From positions 62,001-126,000 of the forward strand of contig JAFTHZ010000015.1 of NCBI GenBank assembly GCA_017457155.1: a DNA stretch of 64,000 nucleotides. Reading direction: 5' to 3'. This DNA comes from Ruminococcus sp. Its GTDB lineage: Bacteria; Bacillota; Clostridia; Oscillospirales; Acutalibacteraceae. The position numbers and the translations under genes are program-made. A model generated the notes under the pieces. That model did no database searches, was not told the DNA's origin, and was given only the letters and a program-made list of their open reading frames with translations. Shown one piece after another: positions 34,614-44,996 of this stretch (position 1 is the stretch's first letter; the number at the start of each line of letters is the position of its first letter).

Positions 34614-35777
34614 ATGAGAAAATTCTTCTCCGGTATCGGAGACTACATTATGAATACTGATAAGGCCCTATGGATATTCGCAATATCTGCTACTGTCTAC
34701 GGACTGCTGCTATTATCCAGCGTTGAGAGAGCAGGCGGAAGCTATGTTACCACTCAGATGTTTGCCGCAGGTATTGGAATTGTCATCGCTGTTGTTATCT
34801 CAGTGATAGACTATGAGTACATCGGCCGACTATGGTGGCTGCTGGGTATTGTTGCTCTTGGGCTGTTTGTAGCGGTTTTTCTGTTTGGTATGACTGTTGA
34901 GGGTACGGACGACACTGCATGGATCAAGCTTCCCGGCGGACTTACCTTCCAGCCATCTGAGCTTGTAAAGATTCTGTTCATTGTCACCTTTGCAAAACAC
35001 CTGGATTTTCTGAAACAAACAGAAAAACTCAAAAGCTTTATTGCAGTTATCTCTCTGTTAGGTCATGCAATGATTCCTATCATTATTATTCACCTTCAGG
35101 GCGATGATGGTTCGGCGCTGATATTCTTCTTTATCGCGCTGATTATGATGTTCACGGCAGGTATTCAGGCAAGATACTTCATAGCTCTGCTGGGACTTGT
35201 GGCTGTTGGCGTTCCTGTTCTATGGAATGTTATTATGAATGATGAGCACAGAAATCGTATACTGGCACTGAACGATATTGACGGAAATGCTCTTACTGAC
35301 TATGGATATCAGCAGTATCAGAGTAAGGTATCCATCGCATCCGGCGAGCTGACTGGATACGGACTTGGAAACGGCGTCAGAATTGAGCGCGGATTGGTTC
35401 CTGAACAGTACAATGACTTTATCTTCTCCGTAGCAGGAGAAGAGCTGGGATTTATTGGCTGTGTCCTTCTGCTGACTATCCTCATGATAGTTATTGTGAG
35501 GGTGTTCATTAACGCTCTCAAGGCAAGAGATGATATGGGATCATACATCTGTTTCGGAGTATTTGCAATGCTTGCCTCTCAGATACTGATCAACATAGGA
35601 ATGGTTATCGGATTCCTTCCTGTTATAGGAATCACTCTCCCCTTCTTCTCTGCGGGAGGTACCTCTGTGATGTGTGTGTTCTTTGGAATAGGACTTGTAC
35701 AGAGTGTGCACCTGCACAACAAGGACGTGGAGACCGTCAAGGTCAGCTACACAAGAAACGAAAGAATCAAAATATAA
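34614..35777 (+). CDS. rodA: SEDS-family peptidoglycan polymerase (RodA/FtsW)
   Basis: 387 aa with about ten hydrophobic helices. GLTFQPSELVKILFIV, HLQGDDGSALIF (putative catalytic Asp region), YNDFIFSVAGEELGFIG and PFFSAGGTSVM are SEDS signatures. It polymerises lipid II glycan strands, in concert with a PBP2-type transpeptidase that is not adjacent. RodA versus FtsW or SpoVE is not settled; the standalone position and sequence lean to RodA. GGACGGTGAGC precedes the ATG. Confidence 0.88.
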   Translation: MRKFFSGIGDYIMNTDKALWIFAISATVYGLLLLSSVERAGGSYVTTQMFAAGIGIVIAVVISVIDYEYIGRLWWLLGIVALGLFVAVFLFGMTVEGTDDTAWIKLPGGLTFQPSELVKILFIVTFAKHLDFLKQTEKLKSFIAVISLLGHAMIPIIIIHLQGDDGSALIFFFIALIMMFTAGIQARYFIALLGLVAVGVPVLWNVIMNDEHRNRILALNDIDGNALTDYGYQQYQSKVSIASGELTGYGLGNGVRIERGLVPEQYNDFIFSVAGEELGFIGCVLLLTILMIVIVRVFINALKARDDMGSYICFGVFAMLASQILINIGMVIGFLPVIGITLPFFSAGGTSVMCVFFGIGLVQSVHLHNKDVETVKVSYTRNERIKI

Positions 35778-35782
35778 AAATC

Positions 35783-35813
35783 ACAGGCATCGAGAATACG
35801 GTGCCTGTTTTTT
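35783..35813 (+). terminator. terminator of the SEDS gene
   Basis: ACAGGCATCG and CGGTGCCTGT pair, followed by TTTTTTAT. Confidence 0.82.
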
Positions 35814-35852
35814 ATAGTTAAAAATCCCTGTGACAGGATTAGTCACAGGGAT
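35814..35852 (-). terminator. terminator of the dockerin esterase gene
   Basis: ATCCCTGTGAC and GTCACAGGGAT pair perfectly around AGGATTA; on the - strand TTTTTAACTA follows. Confidence 0.82.
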
Positions 35853-35871
35853 TGTTTATTTATGGATACAT

Positions 35872-37362
35872 TTACTGAAGCTCAAAGAGCCATGTAACGA
35901 TCTCAGGCATTACGCAACGCCATGCAGTCTCGTTGTGCTGGTTCTTCTCTTCATAAGCAAATATCATCTTATCTGAAGGATAACCAAGGGCTTCCATCCA
36001 CTGAGGCATAGCCTTAGCGTAAGGGTTAAGCTCTACCTCAAGAGAATCTCCGCCGCCGTTGTAGAAGTAGATTCTGGGAAGCTCATCAGGATTGGAGAAA
36101 TCGAACTTATCAAGATATTTGTCCCAATCGGCCTTATCAAAAAGCATAAACGCAGGTGAAAGTGAGCCGATGTTGCCAAATTTGTCCATATGCTCCATGC
36201 CAATGTAGAATGCCTCAAGTCCGCCTGAGGAGCTACCTGCGATGGCATTGTCCTCGGGTTTGTCAGAGACATTGTAATTCTCACAGATATAGGGCATAAC
36301 TGTGTCTGCTACGAAATCGGAGAAGCGCTCGCCGGTACCGTTGAGGAATCCGCCGTATGCATACTGAGGAATGATGGGTCCGATATCGGGAGTGAGCTCG
36401 TTGTCACGATTACGTGAGTTGTCAATACCTACGAGGATAATTCCCTCGCCGCCGTTGTGCTGGAGGGATGTGACGGTTTTGTCAGTTGCCCAGATTCCAT
36501 TGAATGCTGTTGCAGAATGGTCAAGGAACTGGTTCTGTCCGTCCAGAAGGTAGATTACCTTGTACTCCTTGGAGGTATCCTCAGGGTCATATCCGTTGGG
36601 AGTCCAGATGTATATGGGTTTCTGGTATCCATCAGGATAGTTGAGATTTACGGTCTCCATCTTGCCGTAGTTTGCCTCATCAAAAGCATAGATACCAAGC
36701 TGCATTCCGCTCTTGGGAGTCTGGGATGTGATGTAGAAGCCTGAGCTTGCAACAGACAAAGAAGCATTCATTGTCTGGCTCTTGCCGTTGTTGAATACAA
36801 CACGGTTATACACAGAGACATCAACTTCCATCTTATAGATCTTCTCACCAAAATCGTTGGTACCATGAAGAGTCATGGCAACACCGGGCCAACTTGCATT
36901 CTCAACGCCGACTGACTCATTATAAAGATAAGCATTGACGGTAGACCAACCTACATTGTTTGAAAAATAAATAGTGATATTAGTATCCATTTTTTCCTCC
37001 GGCTGTGTTGTTGAGGGAGTTGTTGTACCGGGTTCTGTAGGATCATCGCCTATAATAGGCTCACCTACAGGGTACGACTGAGGTAACATAGCAACATGCT
37101 TTTGAATTACTGTTGCATCCTTGATATTTACGGCCTCTGACAGATCAGCATCTGCGCAAAGAAGCTGGGTTTCATCAAGAGTAACAATCATGGCCAAATG
37201 CTTCTGTATCAGAGTGGCATCCTTGACGTTTACTGAGGAGTTAAGGTCTGTGTCACCATAATACAGGGTGGATCCGGTATCATCTGCGGAAACTGCGACC
37301 ATAAAAGTCAGTGAAAGCAGAAGCACCAGAATCGTCGAGATAAACACAACTATCTTCTTCAT
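35872..37362 (-). CDS. Secreted esterase with dockerin and starch-binding-like (CBM26) module
   Basis: 496 aa. Signal peptide (1-27, cleavage after VSA); a type I dockerin with two repeats, GDTDLNSSVNVKDAT and DADLSEAVNIKDAT (about 33-95); a Pro/Thr linker; a beta module with YFSNNVGWSTVNAYLY, SWPGVAM and VVFNNGKSQT, similar to CBM26; then an esterase D/alpha-beta hydrolase (about 240-490) with Ser in AGSSSGG, Asp in GGGDS and His in NQHNE. It should attach to a cohesin scaffoldin and remove an ester from a polysaccharide. The substrate is unknown; the starch-type module is unusual for an esterase. The start overlaps the addA stop by one base (TAATG, GGAGGT upstream). Confidence 0.85.
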   Translation of the reverse strand: MKKIVVFISTILVLLLSLTFMVAVSADDTGSTLYYGDTDLNSSVNVKDATLIQKHLAMIVTLDETQLLCADADLSEAVNIKDATVIQKHVAMLPQSYPVGEPIIGDDPTEPGTTTPSTTQPEEKMDTNITIYFSNNVGWSTVNAYLYNESVGVENASWPGVAMTLHGTNDFGEKIYKMEVDVSVYNRVVFNNGKSQTMNASLSVASSGFYITSQTPKSGMQLGIYAFDEANYGKMETVNLNYPDGYQKPIYIWTPNGYDPEDTSKEYKVIYLLDGQNQFLDHSATAFNGIWATDKTVTSLQHNGGEGIILVGIDNSRNRDNELTPDIGPIIPQYAYGGFLNGTGERFSDFVADTVMPYICENYNVSDKPEDNAIAGSSSGGLEAFYIGMEHMDKFGNIGSLSPAFMLFDKADWDKYLDKFDFSNPDELPRIYFYNGGGDSLEVELNPYAKAMPQWMEALGYPSDKMIFAYEEKNQHNETAWRCVMPEIVTWLFELQ

Positions 37363-40300
37363 TACATTACCTCCGTTATCTGTGATAAATAAACAGAATA
37401 TATAAGACATCGGATAACCTTCTTACCTGTAGTCTGCTGTATTGCCTCACGATAAAGCTCAAGTTGTTTGGAATACATTGAAAGAAGGTCATCGGTGTTA
37501 TTCACACGATCCGTCTTATAATCTACTATGATTATACCACTTTCTGTTTCAATTGCAAGGTCTATTGAACCCTGAAGAATCACTGAATGTTCAGAAACTT
37601 CTCCTGTGAGAGTGTCATCTGTCATCCCTGCAGGGATATCAACCGTGAAGCGATACTCTCTGTGATAAGCTCGGCTGTTGAGAGCAAGAGTGATAATATC
37701 GCTATGGATAAAATTCTCAAGCTGCTCTATATCCAGAGAATCAGCCTGAAGCTGATCAAGAATTTCATGGTTCACAAGACGACGTATCTCAGTTGAAATA
37801 TCCTCGCGAGCCCGTATATAATCACAATTCTCAAGGAAAAGGTGCATAGCTGTTCCTCGCTGAGCAGGAGTCAGACCGGACTCATAGAATGCGGCGATCC
37901 TCCTGAGAGAATGGCTATGCGGGTTATCAGAGGATTTGTGAGCAATCTCTGAGGCGGTCACCTTCTGAGGAAGGGTACAATATGCCTCGTAAGGATATTG
38001 ATAATCAAAGCGCTTTGAGATAACATCCGCAAAATTATCGGGAGCATCCTCGTGAAGTATACGTGAGGACACAGTGCCGTCTGCATCGATGAAGGTAGGC
38101 TCTTCTTTGTTTGAGGAGAACACAACCTTAAAATTAGAGGTATCTTCGCAATAAAAATAATAAATATCATCCATATGCCCAAAGGACCTAAGCTCGTCAC
38201 CGTTGGGATGAAGCAAAGCACAGATAACAAGCCAGTCGCTGAGGTATCTTGAGTTGCTTACTACGTAGCCATCTACACAATACGATGTTAGCTTTGCTGC
38301 AAGAGAAGTCACGTAATTTTGCATATTTTTCCTTGATGCCAGCATAATCAGACGTTCCTTGGCACGGGTCATTGCAACATAAAGCACACGAAGCTCATCG
38401 GCTTTCTCCCGCTTTTTGATTTCAAGAGAGACCGCTGTACGGGTTATGGTATTGTATCTGCATCGGGTGTCTTTATCATAGAGCTTGCAGGCAAAACCAA
38501 GTTTGGAGTCTATAAGCGCATTCTCGTTAGCATCCGTGGAGAATTGTCTGCCTGTGTTTGCAAGAATACAAACAGGAAACTCAAGGCCCTTGCTTCCGTG
38601 AATGGTCATAATGCGGACAGCGTTGAGATTGTCGTCGTTGCCGCTGACTGCTGCAGGCAGATCGGTACCGTCACGCTCAAGGCGATCAAGATAATCTACA
38701 AAAGCGCTGACACCTCTGGCAGAGCCGTTCTCGTAACGATTAGCATACTCAGAAAGCAATCTGAGATTTGAAACAGCAAGCTCTCCCCCTGTGGTCATTG
38801 CCACGGAGAGAAGTCCTGTCATATCATACATTGTGTTGATAAACAAATCAGCGGGCATTGTAAGGGACAGATCCCGCAGGGTATCAAGAGTGCTGAGAAA
38901 GGCTGAACTCTTTCTGTCTCCGCTGTCTGCAAAGTTGCGAAGAGCGATAAACAAGGAAGACTTGCGGGAAGCACTTCGGATACATGCCATATCGTCAGGA
39001 GTGAAACCGAACACAGGCGACATAAGTACAGACGCCAATGGAATATCCTGAATGGGGTTGTCGATTACCCGCAGGAAATTAACAGCCAGTTTTATCTCCA
39101 ATGCTGTGAGAAAACCTGCAGAAGCCTTGCACACAGCAGGGACTCCGCAACGCTTGAGCTCCTGAGCATAGATATCTCCGTACTTGTTCATATTTCTCAT
39201 GAGAATCGCCACGTCACCGAAAGTGACAAGTCGCTGCTCTGAGTTATCGGTTATATAGGTTTCCTTACACATTCTGTGGATAACGGAGGCCATGTGACGA
39301 GCCTCGACCAGGCTGACATCATCCTCGTCCTCATCGTCAAAATCAAGATCAATGAGGTGAAGTTCTGTGCAGGGAGAATCAGCAGGAGGATATGGCGCCT
39401 GAGGTACCAGATACTCCTCTTTGTTATATTCAATCTCTCCTGTGAACTTAGTCATCAGCTGAGAGAATGTGAAGTTTATGTAGTCAGTAACTTCCTTTCT
39501 GCTGCGGAAGTTCTTCTCAAGAATCACCTTGGAAGGATAGTTATCCTGCTCCGGGTCGTAGTAAGGGAGGCTTTCTTTTCTGGAGATAAAAATCTCGGGC
39601 ATAGCCTGTCGGAATCCATATATGCTCTGCTTGGCATCACCTACTACAAAGAGATTCTTGCCACCTGAGCTGACTGCGTTGAAGATTAGGTCCTGAACCT
39701 CGTTAGCATCCTGATACTCGTCTACCATTACGTGATCAAAACGCTTTGATACAAGCTTTGAAACCTCTGTAAATTGAGGTTTCAAAGAAGAACCATCAAC
39801 CAACAGATCCAGAGCCCAATGCTCTATATCAGAGAAATCAGCTATTTTGCGCTTACGCTTAAGATCGCTATATATGGAGCTGAATTCTTTGACACATCTG
39901 AACATCTGATTGACGATGGGTTTCTGAATCTCCAGCTCAGCTATGAACTGCTCCTCGTCACAGAAATACATGGACTTTATCTTGTCGATAACCTTTCGAA
40001 ACTGTTTGCGGTTTTCTGCCACATGAAGTTTAACAGGGTGATTTGTGAATCCTGTGGCTACGAGTCTGCCTGCCTCAAATGAATTGACAGCAGCGCGGGT
40101 TTTGTTCCAGTCGCTTTCTTTTAATGCAGAAATAACATTATTGATATACTCCTGATCACGCAAGAACAGTTCTCCCACCTTGGACATCAGCTCAGGCTCA
40201 TCTTCAAGAAGGAGCAGAGAATCACGGACCAGACCTTGGGCATAAAGCGCAGATAAATAGGCATGCTTAAAAAGTACAAAACTCCAGTCATTCAACTCAC

Positions 40301-40916
40301 CACAGGAACAGTTGTCATATAGTCTTTCTCTGTCTTTGAGCCAAGAGCGCTCGAAGGGGTGAGAACGAATGAAATCATACAAACGAAGAATATTCTTCTC
40401 AAGGCGCCTGTCATCACGGGCAGATGAAAAGGCATCAACAAGATCGTAGAAGCTCTCAGCTGCGTTCTCATACATTAAGTCAAGGGTGTGAGCCATAGCC
40501 TCCTGTCTGAGGACAGACAGCTCTCCATCCTCAGCAATACGAAAGTCCCCTGCCTCATCGTGAGAGCTCTGATAGAACTCCTTGACCAGATCGCCGCAGA
40601 AGCTGTCTACGGTTGATATGTGTGCACAGGGCAGATGAACAAGCTGCCTACGATACCAGGAATTGTGAGGATCGGAGGATATAAGACTATTTAGAGCCCG
40701 ATTGATACGCTCACGAAGTTCGGCCGCCGCGGCACGGGTATAGGTCACAATAAGAAGACGATCGATGGGTACAGGGTTGGAGCTGTCGGTAACAATCTGA
40801 ATCACTCGTTCTACAAGGACGGCTGTTTTGCCTGAGCCTGCGGCAGCGCTGACAAGAACAGACCCTGAGCGTGCCTCTATGGCTAATTTCTGATTTTCGG
40901 TCCAGTTTCTGCTCAT
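37362..40916 (-). CDS. addA: AddA helicase-nuclease subunit
   Basis: 1184 aa UvrD-type helicase: Walker A SAAAGSGKTAVLVER, TVDSFC, DEYQDAN, VGDAKQSIYGFR, TIHGSKGLEFP and YVAMTRAKERL, then a RecB-family nuclease domain with GSIDLAIE and IVDYKTD. With AddB it resects double-strand ends to a Chi site and loads recombinase. It overlaps addB by 4 bp (ATGA). The dockerin esterase follows with a one-base overlap. Confidence 0.96.
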   Translation of the reverse strand: MSRNWTENQKLAIEARSGSVLVSAAAGSGKTAVLVERVIQIVTDSSNPVPIDRLLIVTYTRAAAAELRERINRALNSLISSDPHNSWYRRQLVHLPCAHISTVDSFCGDLVKEFYQSSHDEAGDFRIAEDGELSVLRQEAMAHTLDLMYENAAESFYDLVDAFSSARDDRRLEKNILRLYDFIRSHPFERSWLKDRERLYDNCSCGELNDWSFVLFKHAYLSALYAQGLVRDSLLLLEDEPELMSKVGELFLRDQEYINNVISALKESDWNKTRAAVNSFEAGRLVATGFTNHPVKLHVAENRKQFRKVIDKIKSMYFCDEEQFIAELEIQKPIVNQMFRCVKEFSSIYSDLKRKRKIADFSDIEHWALDLLVDGSSLKPQFTEVSKLVSKRFDHVMVDEYQDANEVQDLIFNAVSSGGKNLFVVGDAKQSIYGFRQAMPEIFISRKESLPYYDPEQDNYPSKVILEKNFRSRKEVTDYINFTFSQLMTKFTGEIEYNKEEYLVPQAPYPPADSPCTELHLIDLDFDDEDEDDVSLVEARHMASVIHRMCKETYITDNSEQRLVTFGDVAILMRNMNKYGDIYAQELKRCGVPAVCKASAGFLTALEIKLAVNFLRVIDNPIQDIPLASVLMSPVFGFTPDDMACIRSASRKSSLFIALRNFADSGDRKSSAFLSTLDTLRDLSLTMPADLFINTMYDMTGLLSVAMTTGGELAVSNLRLLSEYANRYENGSARGVSAFVDYLDRLERDGTDLPAAVSGNDDNLNAVRIMTIHGSKGLEFPVCILANTGRQFSTDANENALIDSKLGFACKLYDKDTRCRYNTITRTAVSLEIKKREKADELRVLYVAMTRAKERLIMLASRKNMQNYVTSLAAKLTSYCVDGYVVSNSRYLSDWLVICALLHPNGDELRSFGHMDDIYYFYCEDTSNFKVVFSSNKEEPTFIDADGTVSSRILHEDAPDNFADVISKRFDYQYPYEAYCTLPQKVTASEIAHKSSDNPHSHSLRRIAAFYESGLTPAQRGTAMHLFLENCDYIRAREDISTEIRRLVNHEILDQLQADSLDIEQLENFIHSDIITLALNSRAYHREYRFTVDIPAGMTDDTLTGEVSEHSVILQGSIDLAIETESGIIIVDYKTDRVNNTDDLLSMYSKQLELYREAIQQTTGKKVIRCLIYSVYLSQITEVM

Positions 40917-43900
40917 TGTGTCACCTCCTGTGACTTGTCATCAACAAGTCCAAGCTCTGAAATAATCTGATCTCTGTCCAGCTTTGTGATATCCCTCACC
41001 GGGTCTGCGTCAGAATGTCCGCAGACAGATGAATAGGGACAGTACTTGCAGGCATCGTAGGTATCAGATGCAGGGTTGGGGCTTATTGTGCCCGAGTGGA
41101 GCTCCTGCTCCATCTGTGAAATAAGAGAATCTATCTTTGAGAAAATTGCACCGAACTGCTCAAGGGTTGCCAGATTGTCCAAACCTTTGAGATCATCGCC
41201 CTTGAGACTGACAGGGATATATACACCGGTGCAGTCCTTCTCCATAGCTTTGAGGATATCGGTATCATTCAGGATAAGGCCGTTCATCCGAAGCTTGGAG
41301 TTTATCTCCTTGGCAATTTTATCGGAAGGTGCGTTGAATGCAGCATCGATAACAGGTGCTATGGCGGGCATATACAGAACGCCTGCAGGAGTGACCGCTC
41401 CGCCGAAGAACTCTCCCCCGTTCTTTGTCAGGGCGGAAAGATAAATCAGCATCTGCATGTTGAGGCCGTACATTACATCAGAAAGCTCAAACTCTTTTTT
41501 GCCCGTTTTGTAGTCAACAATTCGCAGATATGTTTTGTCTCCGTCACGATATACATCCGCACGGTCTACCTTGCCGCGGATTGTGACGGTGTTGCCGTTT
41601 GTCAGGGTGAGTTTGTAGGCAGGCACGTCGTTTCCGATATCAAGCTCAAATGCCTGAGGAACAAAGGAGGACTGAGAAAGCTCATTGATGAGATGTCTGA
41701 CAAGGGCAAAGGCAGAATCACCTACACGATTAAACAGGAAACGGAAACGATGAGTCTTGTCTTCAAGACCGCCCATATGATTCTCTGCATACTGATCCAT
41801 TATACTACGGATCTCTTCCTTAATCTCAGAATCACTGAGCAAAAGCAGAGCTTCCTTGTCATACTTTTTAATAAAGTATTCCAGTATGTAATGAACGAAT
41901 GAGCCGTACTCCATAGCATCCATGGTTGCGGGTCTTCGCTCCTTGAGAGCAAGGCCGTAATTGAGAAAGTATCTGAATCTGCAGTTATGATACTGCTCTA
42001 CCTGTGAGGCAGAAAGCCTCAGATCTGAACCAAAGAGTTTCTCGGCGTTGAGCTTGTCCTTGATTACAAAGGGAGCACGTTCGGCAGCTCGGGTCACGGC
42101 CTGAGCAGAATCTTTATATAATTCGTTATTAGAATAATAGTTTCTCAATGCCTGTGTGACACCATCAGAGGAAGTTACTCTCTCCGCAAAAATATTAAAG
42201 GAAGGCTTGTGTGCCCACAATCTGTCTGACACAGGAATCAGGGAATAATGCTCGGGGGTCAGGTTATCAAACAATCCCAGAAGCTCCGTAACAATAACGG
42301 AGGGTTGAATAATGGTGCCTGTAAGGTTAGCGGCAGGATAGCTGCACAGAAGCTTGTCTGAGGCGCTGGTGAGTGCATAGTAGCACAGGTACTTCTCACG
42401 GAGAGTGTGAGTCTCCACAGATGGATCAGAGAGCAAACCCTGCTCAAACAACTCAAGACGCTCAGAGTCAGAGAAAAGTCCGCCTGTGCTCGGTGACGCA
42501 GGAAACTCGTCCTCAACAGCACCAATGACAAACACAACTTTTTTGTCGGATAGTCTGAGTCTCTCTATATCACCCACTGTGACCTGATCTGCCGAATGAG
42601 GAATGAAAGCAAGCTTCTGGCTTGCAAACTGAAGCTCCAGAAGTTCTGCAAATTCCTTTGGAGGTATTGTTACATTGTTGAATAGACGGCTTGTTCTGTC
42701 AAGGGTATCGATGAGAATATCCCACAGCCTGAGCTGTTCCTGAGCAAGGTGATAGCAGGAGGCTTTCTCCAGAGAATCGTAAAGACGCAGGATCTGCTTG
42801 TCAACACCCAGCTCCAGAAGGAGATTATACAGGTGAACACAAATGGATTGTCCATTGGTACGTCCGGTCTCCTGACGGAAGTGATACAGCGGCATAATAA
42901 TCTTTTTTCTGACCTTTTCCACACGAGAAAGCTCAACCATATCCTCAGTAGTGAACTCATCTGCAAAACCACGGGGATTGGCTGTAAACTCCGAGAAAAA
43001 ACCTTTGCCTGTGATGGACCAGGTGAAGATATAGTTCTCAAACAATGCAGCATCTATGCTGTCTATATCCACAAGGCCCGACTTGACAACTGACAGGACA
43101 GATTCCTTAGTAAAACAGTTTTCTTTGAAACTGCTGCTGATTACATCAAAAACCGCCGAAACAAGCTTCATGAGAGGCTTTGAGAGAATGTGGGACGTGG
43201 TGTCCATAAAATATGATATATTATATTTTTCCAGAGCAAAGTCAAGAATACCCTCATAAGGCGTGAGACTTCGGCTGACAACAGCAAAGTCGTTGTAGCG
43301 ATAGCCCTCTTCCATAACAAGACGTCTGATGTTGCGGGCCACATAGTCGGCCTCGTCATATCTGTCTCGGGCAACATAAACTTTGAGGGAATCTTTATTA
43401 TTTATCGTATCGGAAAAGCTGTCGCTGCGAAAGATATTTTCTTCGATATGTACAAGTTCAGGAGAAGTAAAATATCCGTTATAGTCGCACACAACAGGAT
43501 CTGAAACATCAATATTGTTATCTGAGGCTGATCTTCTAAGACGACTGAGGGTCTGTTGGGATATGCCGAATATATTATCCTCATAAATCATTCCATCATC
43601 AGAGGCTGTAACCAGCAGGTCCTTGCTCTGACGCATAAGCTCCTCAACAATCAGGAACTCAGGCTCTGTGAAGCTCAGATATGAATCGATGCATACGGTA
43701 TAGCCCTCGAAGATTTTCTCCTCTTTCAAAAGATCAAGGGCAAAATTCAACGCCCCATCAGGGTCCTGATAATACTGTGTGAGTAAAGCATCGTAAGTAT
43801 TGAAAATGAGAGAAATATCGTGGAGCTTTTCGGACAGGACCTTGTCACCGATTTTGGCATAAGAATCAGAAAGCACACTATGGGAAACATTACTGCGTGA

Positions 43901-44281
43901 AAACTCTGTCTTTGTCTCCAGCATCAAAGAGACAAACTGAGGAGATGAGCTGTCTATGTCATAATGCTTCAGTTGAGATGAAATCGACTTCAAAGCATAG
44001 CTCATCACCAGAACTTTGTCGGCTTCTTCTGCTAAACCGGTGGATTTACAGTTTGTTTCGCTGAAGATATAATCACACAGACGGGAAAAACCCAGCACTG
44101 TGATGCTCCTTGAGAGTACGGGACCCAGCTCACGCAGGAAGAACTTCTCTGTGTCAAATGACTGCTGGTCAGGCACTATCATCAGGAGCTTATCCTCCCC
44201 CTGCTTTGCAAGAGAAGACAGGTAGTTTCTTACATATTCTGTTTTGCCGCTTTTGCTGCGACCTGATATTAACTTCAGCAT
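40913..44281 (-). CDS. addB: AddB helicase-nuclease subunit
   Basis: 1122 aa. Walker A SGRSKSGKTEYVRNY at the N-terminus and a RecB-like nuclease with IVDYKTGKKEF near 950. An iron-sulfur cluster is formed by a distal Cys (HNCRFRYF) and CKYCPYSSVCG near the C-terminus, the AddB pattern. It starts behind TTAGGTGG. First gene of the addB-addA unit. Full length for the family (about 1150 aa). Confidence 0.96.
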   Translation of the reverse strand: MLKLISGRSKSGKTEYVRNYLSSLAKQGEDKLLMIVPDQQSFDTEKFFLRELGPVLSRSITVLGFSRLCDYIFSETNCKSTGLAEEADKVLVMSYALKSISSQLKHYDIDSSSPQFVSLMLETKTEFSRSNVSHSVLSDSYAKIGDKVLSEKLHDISLIFNTYDALLTQYYQDPDGALNFALDLLKEEKIFEGYTVCIDSYLSFTEPEFLIVEELMRQSKDLLVTASDDGMIYEDNIFGISQQTLSRLRRSASDNNIDVSDPVVCDYNGYFTSPELVHIEENIFRSDSFSDTINNKDSLKVYVARDRYDEADYVARNIRRLVMEEGYRYNDFAVVSRSLTPYEGILDFALEKYNISYFMDTTSHILSKPLMKLVSAVFDVISSSFKENCFTKESVLSVVKSGLVDIDSIDAALFENYIFTWSITGKGFFSEFTANPRGFADEFTTEDMVELSRVEKVRKKIIMPLYHFRQETGRTNGQSICVHLYNLLLELGVDKQILRLYDSLEKASCYHLAQEQLRLWDILIDTLDRTSRLFNNVTIPPKEFAELLELQFASQKLAFIPHSADQVTVGDIERLRLSDKKVVFVIGAVEDEFPASPSTGGLFSDSERLELFEQGLLSDPSVETHTLREKYLCYYALTSASDKLLCSYPAANLTGTIIQPSVIVTELLGLFDNLTPEHYSLIPVSDRLWAHKPSFNIFAERVTSSDGVTQALRNYYSNNELYKDSAQAVTRAAERAPFVIKDKLNAEKLFGSDLRLSASQVEQYHNCRFRYFLNYGLALKERRPATMDAMEYGSFVHYILEYFIKKYDKEALLLLSDSEIKEEIRSIMDQYAENHMGGLEDKTHRFRFLFNRVGDSAFALVRHLINELSQSSFVPQAFELDIGNDVPAYKLTLTNGNTVTIRGKVDRADVYRDGDKTYLRIVDYKTGKKEFELSDVMYGLNMQMLIYLSALTKNGGEFFGGAVTPAGVLYMPAIAPVIDAAFNAPSDKIAKEINSKLRMNGLILNDTDILKAMEKDCTGVYIPVSLKGDDLKGLDNLATLEQFGAIFSKIDSLISQMEQELHSGTISPNPASDTYDACKYCPYSSVCGHSDADPVRDITKLDRDQIISELGLVDDKSQEVTQ

Positions 44282-44345
44282 AACAATACCACCTAAAGAT
44301 TGTTTTTACTTATTATAGAAAAGTCACTGTACCAAAAACAGTACA

Positions 44346-44945
44346 TTAATCTGAAAAACAGCTGCATACACGGCTGAACACCTCAACTATCTTCAGCCGA
44401 AATTCATACTTGCCGTCTGAAGAAAGAATTCTGTATTGTGGGGCTGTGAGGCTTTTATCCAGAGAATCAGTATCAGATGCCGCATAAAGACACAAGGATG
44501 GATACATTACACACCACCAGTTCTTGCCCTGAGCCTTGCCGATGCATATACGCAGAGCATCATACACACCTGAAGGCATAGTAATATCTCCGTAATATCT
44601 GGTATCAAACCACACCTTGTCTATCAAAGCGGTGACCTCATAATCAAAGCCTTCGTCGATAACGACCTGCTCTGCAACAGAAACAAAATCATCTATATTT
44701 TTGCTGACAATTTCCATAGCTTCGTCCTTGCTGTGTACGTCAGAAAGAAGAGTCTCTCCATGAGCAATAACGGCATCACGAACTTTAAGCTTTAAGGCCT
44801 GATCCTGTTTGCTGTCAGAATTTGCAAGGATATGAACACGGAAAACGCTGTCACTGATCTCCTTACACTCTCCCTCAAAAGGAACAAATGTAAACAGAAT
44901 TGAGATAACAAAGCCTACGCAAAGAGATTTCAAAAACAGTTTCAT
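44346..44945 (-). CDS. spoIIR: SpoIIR, forespore-to-mother-cell signal
   Basis: 199 aa. Signal peptide or anchor (1-27) and the SpoIIR domain: VFRVHILANSDSKQDQALKLK, then WWCVMYPSLC. Secreted from the forespore, it triggers SpoIIGA to process pro-sigma-E. Only 7 bp separate its ATG from the stem of the ispE terminator, so its leader is unusual. It is one of four sporulation genes in the window. Confidence 0.92.
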   Translation of the reverse strand: MKLFLKSLCVGFVISILFTFVPFEGECKEISDSVFRVHILANSDSKQDQALKLKVRDAVIAHGETLLSDVHSKDEAMEIVSKNIDDFVSVAEQVVIDEGFDYEVTALIDKVWFDTRYYGDITMPSGVYDALRICIGKAQGKNWWCVMYPSLCLYAASDTDSLDKSLTAPQYRILSSDGKYEFRLKIVEVFSRVCSCFSD

Positions 44946-44996
44946 TGTAAAAAAACCCGCCTAATCAGTATTTTCACACTGATTATTGACAGGTTT
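44946..44996 (-). terminator. terminator of ispE, just before spoIIR
   Basis: On the - strand AAACC and GGTTT close a long hairpin that contains TAATCAGT/ACTGATTA, followed by TTTTTTTACA and then the spoIIR ATG. Confidence 0.8.
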
